Origin: Bacteroidota bacterium
GTDB taxonomy: Bacteria; Bacteroidota; Bacteroidia; Chitinophagales; Chitinophagaceae
DNA: 5,528 bases
Direction: 5' to 3'
NCBI GenBank assembly: GCA_023396345.1
Contig: JAEWWO010000198.1
Location: forward strand, 1-5,528
The notes under the pieces were generated by a model, which was not told where the DNA came from, did no database searches, and was given only the letters and a program-made list of their open reading frames with translations. Made by a program: the position numbers and the translations under genes. Positions 1-4,755 of the stretch are shown here, in pieces; the stretch's first letter is position 1; every line of letters starts with the position of its first letter.

Positions 1-1183
1 ACCCATGCGCATTGCGTGGCGAATGTTTCAAATAATCGTTTAATACTTTTTGCTGTGCTTTATTGCCCTGCTCAACTTGTTTTTCATATGCATTGCGATG
101 CAATTTTTTATTAACCGATCTTATAAAATTTGGAAACAGTTTTTTGAATGACACATCCGGTATCTGCAATCGTTTATTCGTTTCTTCATCCAGCAGAAAC
201 CAGTTGCAGCATATATGTAAATAACGTAGTCTGCGCCGTTTGTACATTTGCTTATAAATAGTAGATTCTAAATTTTCATTGAGCAATGATTGTGCAAGCA
301 TTACAGAATCTTCATCAGAAGAAGGTTGTATAGTTGTCCACACATAAAATTGTTCTGTAGCTTGTTTGGCATTATCGGGTATATACTCCGGCGGAATGCC
401 AATTAAATAACCAACATATTTCCATAAATGAAACAAACCCAGCTCCTCTTCCTCTGAAATCTGCATTGCCAGTTTTCTTAGTCCTAATAAAAAAGTCAGG
501 CTAAAACCTATGTAGGTGGCAATCATATCCCATGAATTAATAGGCTTTCCCCATTTCTCTGTATTCCAGTTTTCTGTTTTATTTAAAATCATTAAACGCG
601 AATAAGAATGAATCATGCGTGTTTTGGCACAAAATTCATATCCTTTCCCATGCAACTTCAAAGCATCGGTGCGCGTAACATTCACCCAAAAATTTAATGT
701 ATCGGTTAGTCTTTTTACTGCACCTTTTTTTAATGACCCTGTAAATATCAGCGGCTTGTTCAGGTACGCATAATCATAACCGCCCATCAAAGTAAAATCA
801 CGTAAAATAATCAATGCGCTCAATCCCGAACGCATACATAACTGCGCTCCTGCGCGAAGTAAATCTTCATTGATCCATGCCGGTCTATACTGCATTTGCA
901 GAAACATTTTCTTTACAGCATCCGGCACATCAGCATTTTCATCAACTCCTTCTCTTGCACACTTTTCAATCAAAGACATTGCTTCATGAAACGATTTCTG
1001 AAAAAATAATTCTTTAACTGCTTCATCTCCGGTTTCATCCACTTTATAATATAAATGTGCATAATGATTAAATGAATCCAAAGAAACATCAGCTCCGGAC
1101 ATATCAATGAGTTCTCTGCCATTGCCCTTTTGCCAGAAGTCCTGAAACTCTTTTGTATTGTGATATGTGGGCTGTAACTGCAT
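1..1183 (-). CDS. MpaB-family (DUF2236, rubber-oxygenase-like) oxygenase, 3' end cut by window edge
   Basis: Reading from the ATG at 1183 gives 394 residues without a stop to the window edge. The protein resembles the family of latex-clearing protein Lcp and fungal MpaB, haem b enzymes that cleave C=C bonds of isoprenoid chains. Visible family landmarks are residues 171-199 (RTDALKLHGKG, then KTRMIHSYSRLM), where His192 is the expected haem ligand, and GKPINSWDM at 212-220, matching the family's G-x-P-[IL]-N-x-x-D block. The spacing R158 to His192 equals R164 to H198 in Lcp as I remember it, but the position of Lcp K167 is Asp161 here. There is no signal peptide (start MQLQPTYHNT), so it is probably cytoplasmic, unlike secreted Lcp. 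The start is the only ATG/GTG/TTG in this frame between the MFS stop and the conserved region's beginning. No Shine-Dalgarno is seen. It probably shares the MFS transcript. The family call is fairly secure; the substrate is unknown. Confidence 0.85.
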   Translation of the reverse strand, partial: MQLQPTYHNTKEFQDFWQKGNGRELIDMSGADVSLDSFNHYAHLYYKVDETGDEAVKELFFQKSFHEAMSLIEKCAREGVDENADVPDAVKKMFLQMQYRPAWINEDLLRAGAQLCMRSGLSALIILRDFTLMGGYDYAYLNKPLIFTGSLKKGAVKRLTDTLNFWVNVTRTDALKLHGKGYEFCAKTRMIHSYSRLMILNKTENWNTEKWGKPINSWDMIATYIGFSLTFLLGLRKLAMQISEEEELGLFHLWKYVGYLIGIPPEYIPDNAKQATEQFYVWTTIQPSSDEDSVMLAQSLLNENLESTIYKQMYKRRRLRYLHICCNWFLLDEETNKRLQIPDVSFKKLFPNFIRSVNKKLHRNAYEKQVEQGNKAQQKVLNDYLKHSPRNAHG

Positions 1184-1224
1184 ATTGATTTTATCTGCAA
1201 ACTTTAAACCAATAAAATATTTAT

Positions 1225-2490
1225 TTAGTTTTCTGCTGTTAAAAACTTCTCATCTTTCTTAAAAATCAAGGTAAGAATAAATCCTACAATTAAAATACCT
1301 AATCCTACAGCAAAAGAATAGATGCCTGCATTTGTTCCGTAATTATCTTTCATAAAAGCTACAATTTGCGGACCGATAATACCTCCAACGCCCCATGCAG
1401 TAAGCATTGCGCCATACACAACAGGCATCAGCTTAGCACCGAATACATCTTTTACAAAGGAAGGAATCACACCAAAACCTCCGCCATAACACAACAATAC
1501 AAAACATACAAGCACAGAGAAAATTATAGGCTGCTTCAAAAATATCAATATTAAAAATACTATAGCCTGTGCGCCCATTAAAATTCTGAAAGTTTGTATG
1601 CGCCCTATTTTATCGCATGCTGCCCCCCATACAAATCTGCCCAAACCATTGAACAATGAACTGAATGCAATAAGCGTTGCGCCAGCAGAAGCCAGATGAG
1701 CCTTAACTTCCACGGCATTAAAATCCGTTCCCTGCGGCATTTTTAATTTTAATAAATCCTGTAATAAGGGGGATTGAAAAGAAATGAAAATCATACCTGC
1801 GACTACATTAAACATAAAGATAGTCCACATCAGCATAAACTGTCTGGAAAAAACTGCCTGCTTTACAGGTAGCTTTGCCTCTTGTGTATCAGCCACAGAA
1901 TTATTTTTTTCGTTATCGGGAAAACGAAGAAAAGACGCTGAAAGCGGCAACAATACAAGCATTGTGAAACCAATGTATAAAAATACCTTGCCCATATCAC
2001 CATCAGTCATCTGCATAAAAACAGGTGCTAATATTTTTGACATAAGCACAGCACCCAGACCAAAACCCATAACAACCATGCCCGTTACCAGCCCCTGCTT
2101 ATCGGGAAACCATTTAGAGGCGGTAGTTACAGGCGTTACATACGCCAACCCCAGACCAATACCCCCAACAATACCAAAACCAAGATATAACAACAAAAGA
2201 CTATGCTGTGCCAATGCAACGGAAGAAATAAAATAACCCGATGCATACAGCAAGCCGCCAATAATAGCCAGTTTTTTCGGACCGAATTTAGGCATAACAG
2301 TGCCGCCCCAAGCGGCAGAAATGCCCAGCATAAAAATTGCCAAACTAAATGCCCATGCTACTTCCGTATTGGTCCAGTTATATTTTTCTGCGATAGGAGA
2401 TTGAAAAAAACTCCATGCATACACCGTACCTAAACCCAACTGTAGTACCGTTCCCATTATCGCTATCAGCCATCTGTTGTTTGTTCGCAT
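1225..2490 (-). CDS. OFA-family MFS transporter (oxalate/formate or lactate/pyruvate type)
   Basis: This 421-residue protein has about 12 hydrophobic segments (roughly 8-28, 44-64, 74-92, 98-119, 136-156, 168-188, 217-237, 268-288, 302-318, 322-345, 355-378, 388-410) and a soluble central loop near 190-215, the classic MFS plan. The opening GLGTVYAWSFFQSPI (18-32), the loop after TM2 (GGTVMPKFGPKK) and NGLGRFVWGAACDKIGR at 281-297 are typical of the OFA (oxalate:formate antiporter) family, which also includes lactate- and pyruvate-linked carriers such as YhjX. Arg285 in TM8 is in the place of the substrate-binding arginine of OxlT. TM11 (LTAWGVGG, 363-370) has no lysine where OxlT carries its second essential charge, so oxalate exchange is doubtful and a monocarboxylate is more likely. 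Function is in the inner membrane. A promoter-like motif precedes it, and the oxygenase follows after 41 bp. Substrate is inferred only. Confidence 0.9.
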   Translation of the reverse strand: MRTNNRWLIAIMGTVLQLGLGTVYAWSFFQSPIAEKYNWTNTEVAWAFSLAIFMLGISAAWGGTVMPKFGPKKLAIIGGLLYASGYFISSVALAQHSLLLLYLGFGIVGGIGLGLAYVTPVTTASKWFPDKQGLVTGMVVMGFGLGAVLMSKILAPVFMQMTDGDMGKVFLYIGFTMLVLLPLSASFLRFPDNEKNNSVADTQEAKLPVKQAVFSRQFMLMWTIFMFNVVAGMIFISFQSPLLQDLLKLKMPQGTDFNAVEVKAHLASAGATLIAFSSLFNGLGRFVWGAACDKIGRIQTFRILMGAQAIVFLILIFLKQPIIFSVLVCFVLLCYGGGFGVIPSFVKDVFGAKLMPVVYGAMLTAWGVGGIIGPQIVAFMKDNYGTNAGIYSFAVGLGILIVGFILTLIFKKDEKFLTAEN

Positions 2491-2509
2491 CTTTCCGTTT
2501 TTTATGGTG

Positions 2510-2517
2510 CAAAATTA
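2510..2517 (-). promoter_or_regulatory. Predicted -7 promoter element of the MFS transporter
   Basis: On the minus strand the sequence reads TAATTTTG, an exact match to the Bacteroidota sigma-70 -7 consensus TAnnTTTG. It lies 19 nt before the transporter ATG, giving a leader of roughly 13 nt. No clear -33 TTG is present; a TTTAA lies at about the right distance. The leader has only GGAAAG touching the start codon, which is too close for a normal Shine-Dalgarno. Confidence 0.55.
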
Positions 2518-2582
2518 GTTTTTTACGGGCGAGTTAAAGATGATATTACTCATAAACAAAGCATATCAGTAGTAAAAATTAG

Positions 2583-2590
2583 TACATTTG
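2583..2590 (+). promoter_or_regulatory. Predicted -7 promoter element of the small membrane protein / YhhN unit
   Basis: TACATTTG matches TAnnTTTG exactly and lies only 3 nt before the ATG of the 57-residue ORF. Transcription would then start at or next to the ATG, implying a leaderless or nearly leaderless mRNA. No -33 TTG is visible at the expected distance, so the promoter rests on the -7 match and its position in a divergent gap. Confidence 0.5.
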
Positions 2591-2593
2591 CTT

Positions 2594-2767
2594 ATGAAGA
2601 AATTTTCAAACGACTCTTTTTATCCTTTCATCATAATCGGTCTTGTAATAGGAGGACTGCATTTTATATTAACTTCTATGTTTGATATAAACCGAAATTT
2701 TGCTTTCTTTGGTTCCATTGTAGCTGCTTTGTTGGTCTACGCCTTAATTGTAGAAAGAAAAGAATAA
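2594..2767 (+). CDS. Small two-TM membrane protein of unknown function (57 aa)
   Basis: The ATG at 2594 opens a 57-residue reading frame ending in TAA. The protein starts MKKFSNDSFY, has a hydrophobic helix at about 11-30 (PFIIIGLVIGGLHFILTSMF), a short polar turn (DINRN), a second helix at about 36-52 (AFFGSIVAALLVYALIV), and ends in the charged tail ERKE. This is a helical hairpin with lysines at the N-terminus and charge at the C-terminus, so both ends are probably cytoplasmic. I do not recognise the family. It is supported as a real gene by its promoter-like motif, by its coherent two-helix composition, and by ending 7 bp before the YhhN start on the same strand. An accessory role next to the YhhN membrane enzyme is possible but is only a positional inference. 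A shorter start at Met29 would lose the first helix. Confidence 0.6.
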   Translation: MKKFSNDSFYPFIIIGLVIGGLHFILTSMFDINRNFAFFGSIVAALLVYALIVERKE

Positions 2768-2774
2768 TTCAGCT

Positions 2775-2990
2775 ATGCTTCAAAAATCTTTAGTTCCTTT
2801 TTATATTTCGGTAATTGTTTATTTAACAGCCATGTATTTTGAAGCTACGCTATGGCTATGGATGTTCAAGCCCCTGTTGGTTATAAGTCTTATTTTTCAT
2901 TTTTTACAAAGTACTAAAATCTATCATCATAAAATAAAAAAACTAATAATTGCAGCTTTGATTTTTTCAATGATGGAGATATCTTTTTAA
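2775..2990 (+). CDS. N-terminal fragment of the YhhN-family protein (71 aa)
   Basis: As read literally, this ORF encodes TM1 (about 7-22), TM2 (about 27-44, with the conserved FKPL) and most of TM3 (about 56-67), then leaves the family pattern after SMM and stops after EISF. It starts 7 bp after the upstream small membrane protein, without a Shine-Dalgarno. Its TAA overlaps the next ATG by one base (TAATG). It lacks the Gly-Asp motif and is unlikely to be active alone. Confidence 0.55.
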   Translation: MLQKSLVPFYISVIVYLTAMYFEATLWLWMFKPLLVISLIFHFLQSTKIYHHKIKKLIIAALIFSMMEISF

Positions 2991-3448
2991 TGCTTCCCGG
3001 CAATGAAAATTATTTCATTTTCGGATTAGGCTCTTTTTTGATTGCACATATTTTTTACATTTTCGCTTTTTTGCAAATAAGAAAAGAACTGCAGCAACGA
3101 TTGAATATCTGGTTCATTATTTTCCCTGCCTTATATTGCATTATTCTACTAAACACATTGCTGCCAAATGCAGGCGCACTGGCTATTCCCGTAGTTTTTT
3201 ATGCAATCATTATCAGTTGCATGCTTGTTGCTGCTTTGCATTGCTCAATCATACAAAATAAAAATACAGGATGGTTTTTTGCAACAGCAGCTATGTTGTT
3301 TGTAATATCTGATTCATTTATAGGACTGGATAAATTTTATATGAATATAAAAGCGAATAGCTGGATAGTGATGCTTACGTATATGTCTGCGCAACTGTTG
3401 CTGACTGTAGGTTTCAGCAATTATATATCATATGCTTCCAAGAAATAA
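2990..3448 (+). CDS. C-terminal fragment of the YhhN-family protein (152 aa)
   Basis: This ORF carries five hydrophobic helices (about 10-28, 38-58, 66-88, 95-113, 124-146) and the family blocks FGLGSFLIAHIFYI (11-24) and FVISDSFIGLDKF (104-116). Its ATG is an internal methionine of the normal protein, so an annotated start here is artificial unless TAATG stop-start coupling works. Translation from this ATG omits the conserved GD just upstream. It is most simply the tail of the frameshifted gene. Confidence 0.6.
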   Translation: MLPGNENYFIFGLGSFLIAHIFYIFAFLQIRKELQQRLNIWFIIFPALYCIILLNTLLPNAGALAIPVVFYAIIISCMLVAALHCSIIQNKNTGWFFATAAMLFVISDSFIGLDKFYMNIKANSWIVMLTYMSAQLLLTVGFSNYISYASKK

Positions 3449-4087
3449 TTAAGGTATATCCAAATATTTATGAATCTGTAAACTGATTTCCCACTTAGGA
3501 TTTTGTTTGATATACTCTGTGATTAAAGGAGTCATTTTCTCTCTTACGCCCCACTCCGGTTGCAAGTATAGTTTGCAGGTATCAGACACCTGAGCAGCAT
3601 ATTTTTCAGCCCAGTCAAAATCAGATTTATTAAAAATAATTATTTTCAATTCGTTGGCAACAGCAATTACTTCCGGCAATGGTTCTTTGAACTTTTTTGG
3701 TGAAAGACATATCCAGTCGAAGTTTCCGCTGAGCTGATGCGCACCCGATGTTTCAATATTTGTCTGAAATCCTTTAGACACAAGGGTTTCGGTTAATTCA
3801 TCTAAATTATACATCAGCGGTTCTCCTCCGGTAATTACGGCTATAATATTTTCTGCATTTCCTCCCACTTCCCGCAAAGCTTTATCTGCAATATCGGTAA
3901 CAGTATATTGTGGGTGTGCATCGGCATCCCAGCTTTCTTTTACATCACACCAATGACAACCCACATCGCAGCCTCCCAGCCTGATGAAATAAGCAGCATG
4001 CCCCTGATAGAATCCTTCGCCCTGCAGCGTATAAAAAGATTCCATAACCGGGAGAACATTACCTATAGTTGAGTCGAATTGATTCAT
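3449..4087 (-). CDS. queE: 7-carboxy-7-deazaguanine synthase QueE (radical SAM)
   Basis: QueE converts 6-carboxytetrahydropterin to 7-carboxy-7-deazaguanine, a step towards preQ0 and queuosine in tRNA. The 212-residue protein has the substrate-side opening VMESFYTLQGEGFYQGHAA (14-32), the [4Fe-4S] cluster cysteines C40-x3-C44-x2-C47, the SAM-binding TGGEP (86-90), LSPKKF (128-133), LQPEWG (175-180) and the typical end LQIHKYLDIP. Length is close to the ~220 of other QueE proteins and nothing is missing. The ATG at 4087 is preferred over Met15 because a -7 promoter motif lies 27 nt upstream and the N-terminal stretch is short. Its stop directly abuts the stop of the convergent YhhN gene. The other queuosine genes (queC, queD, queF) are not in this window. 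A folD gene lies upstream on the same strand, with a GNAT gene between. Confidence 0.95.
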   Translation of the reverse strand: MNQFDSTIGNVLPVMESFYTLQGEGFYQGHAAYFIRLGGCDVGCHWCDVKESWDADAHPQYTVTDIADKALREVGGNAENIIAVITGGEPLMYNLDELTETLVSKGFQTNIETSGAHQLSGNFDWICLSPKKFKEPLPEVIAVANELKIIIFNKSDFDWAEKYAAQVSDTCKLYLQPEWGVREKMTPLITEYIKQNPKWEISLQIHKYLDIP

Positions 4088-4114
4088 TGATTTTGTGATA
4101 CATTAAAGAATGTG

Positions 4115-4122
4115 CAAAGATA
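4115..4122 (-). promoter_or_regulatory. Predicted -7 promoter element of queE
   Basis: The minus strand reads TATCTTTG, an exact TAnnTTTG match, inside the 54-bp gap between the GNAT gene and queE. This leaves a leader of about 20 nt and suggests that queE can be transcribed independently of the genes upstream. No convincing -33 TTG is visible. Confidence 0.55.
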
Positions 4123-4141
4123 AAATAAAAACTGCACAGCA

Positions 4142-4624
4142 TCACAGTTCCTTATACATCCATATGTTGCAGGATGTATGACCAGACATACCCAAAGGTG
4201 CTGAAAGGTGCGTAAAACCTACTTTCTCATACATATTAACTGCTTTGGAAAAATGCGGAAGACTTTCTATATACAGTGCATCGTAACCCATTTCTTTTGC
4301 CGAATCAAAACATTGCAACATTAATTGCTTGCCCACTCCTTTACCCCTTGCATTTTTGTCTAAATAAAATTTTACCAGTTCTGCACAACCGTCAGGCAAG
4401 CCTTCTGTGGGATAAATGCCGCAACAACCCAAAATAACACCCTCTTCTTCTGCTACCAACATAATTGTTTTTTCCTGTTGAAACAGTTCGTATAAATTAT
4501 CGGTAGTCTTGTCTTCAAATACAGTCCCTGTTTTGGGTGCATCAAATTCAGTAAAGGCTGAACGTATAATTTGAGCCAGAATTTTATTATCTGAGGGTTG
4601 TATTTTTCGGATGATGTATTTCAT
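4142..4624 (-). CDS. GNAT family N-acetyltransferase
   Basis: This 160-residue protein has the full layout of a single-domain GNAT acetyl-CoA transferase. The N-terminus IIRKIQPSDNKILAQII (4-20) is the usual first strand and helix. The central strands include IMLVAEEEGVILGCCGIYP (54-72). Motif A has VKFYLDKNARGKGVGKQL (84-101), with the pyrophosphate-binding R93-G-K-G-V-G98. Motif B has ALYIESLPHFSKAVNMYEKVGF (116-137) with the acetyl-CoA-side tyrosine in MYEKVGF. Motif A is intact, so it should bind acetyl-CoA; the acceptor amine cannot be read from the sequence. It is cytoplasmic. No TAnnTTTG motif was found upstream, so its transcript may come from folD through the repeat-bearing gap or from an unrecognised promoter. 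It ends 54 bp before queE. Confidence 0.9.
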   Translation of the reverse strand: MKYIIRKIQPSDNKILAQIIRSAFTEFDAPKTGTVFEDKTTDNLYELFQQEKTIMLVAEEEGVILGCCGIYPTEGLPDGCAELVKFYLDKNARGKGVGKQLMLQCFDSAKEMGYDALYIESLPHFSKAVNMYEKVGFTHLSAPLGMSGHTSCNIWMYKEL

Positions 4625-4669
4625 TGTAATTGTTAGAAAACTTTCTTTTTTTCAATAGATGTTCTCGTC

Positions 4670-4700
4670 ATAGCCGGGACAGGTTCGTACCGATAGCTAT
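4670..4700. repeat. Imperfect inverted repeat in the GNAT-folD gap
   Basis: ATAGCCGG at 4670-4677 is partly mirrored by CCGATAGCTAT at 4690-4700, pairing ATAGC with GCTAT and CGG with CCG around a 12-nt centre. The stretch is richer in GC than its surroundings. It adjoins the strong palindrome to the right. The function is unknown and the structure may be incidental. Confidence 0.35.
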
Positions 4701-4728
4701 AAAGGTCTAGTCTAACTAAAGGTCTAAC
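4701..4728. repeat. Short direct repeats beside the palindrome
   Basis: AAAGGTCTA occurs at 4701-4709 and again at 4718-4726. GTCTAAC occurs at 4710-4716 and again at 4722-4728, a 12-bp period. The motif GTCTA appears three times in this orientation and once inverted in the right arm of the neighbouring palindrome. This looks like partial duplication of a palindrome end. Confidence 0.6.
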
Positions 4729-4752
4729 AGGTTTTGAAAACCTGTTAGACCT
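4720..4752. repeat. Perfect 33-bp palindrome, possible dispersed repeat and folD terminator
   Basis: AGGTCTAACAGG (4720-4731) and CCTGTTAGACCT (4741-4752) are perfect inverted copies around TTTTGAAAA; the symmetry runs 16 bp on each side of the central G at 4736. It begins 3 bp after the folD stop, so folD mRNA would end in a strong hairpin. There is no U-run after it on the minus strand (it continues TTTAGTTAG), so it is not a classic intrinsic terminator. The A/T centre and the GGTCTAACAGG arms resemble palindromes that I recall as dispersed in Bacteroidota intergenic regions. That resemblance is from memory and the copy number cannot be judged here. Confidence 0.75.
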
Positions 4753-4755
4753 ACG

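Larger units (their letters stand above)
2775..3448 (+). pseudogene. YhhN/TMEM86-family lysoplasmalogenase gene, frameshifted
   Basis: Two adjoining ORFs together form one YhhN-family protein, membrane enzymes that hydrolyse the vinyl-ether bond of lysoplasmalogens to a fatty aldehyde and a glycerophospho-base. The first ORF ends ...ALIFSMM-EISF-stop. In the second ORF's frame the same DNA (2975-2989) reads GDIFL directly before its ATG at 2990. Joining frames at 2975 gives ALIFSMM-GDIFLMLPGNE, which aligns with E. coli YhhN CASLLGDALTLLP as I recall it. The joined product is about 224 residues with 8 predicted TM helices, close to the ~208 of E. coli. Family landmarks are FKPL at 31-34, G68-D69, the FGLGSFLIAH block and the ISDSFIGLDKF block with Asp180. 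One base appears to be missing at 2975-2976 (GG, expected GGG). Possible causes are a genuine inactivating mutation, a sequencing or assembly error, or recoding. The 3' end abuts queE. Confidence 0.8.

Noticed and set aside
970..1200. A 76-codon minus-strand ORF starting with TTG at 1200
   Set aside because: It overlaps the oxygenase in another frame; the oxygenase frame gives a coherent 394-residue family protein and explains the region.
1184..1224. Terminator or separate promoter between the MFS transporter and the oxygenase
   Set aside because: The 41-bp gap has no stable hairpin and no TAnnTTTG match, so co-transcription is the simpler reading.
1366..2433. Plus-strand ORFs at 1366-1554, 1784-2236 and 2203-2433
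   Set aside because: They lie antisense to the MFS transporter, have no protein-like composition or recognisable motif, and overlap each other.
2961..2976. Programmed -1 frameshifting in the YhhN gene
   Set aside because: There is no X-XXY-YYZ heptamer in frame. Slippage of Met-tRNA at 2973-2975 would mispair. Slippage on the T6 run (2962-2967) is possible but would give IFFNDGD in place of the family-like IFSMMGD. A base deletion or sequencing error is simpler.
4701..4752. CRISPR repeat or attachment site
   Set aside because: There is only one palindrome, no regularly spaced unique spacers, no cas genes, no integrase and no tRNA gene nearby.
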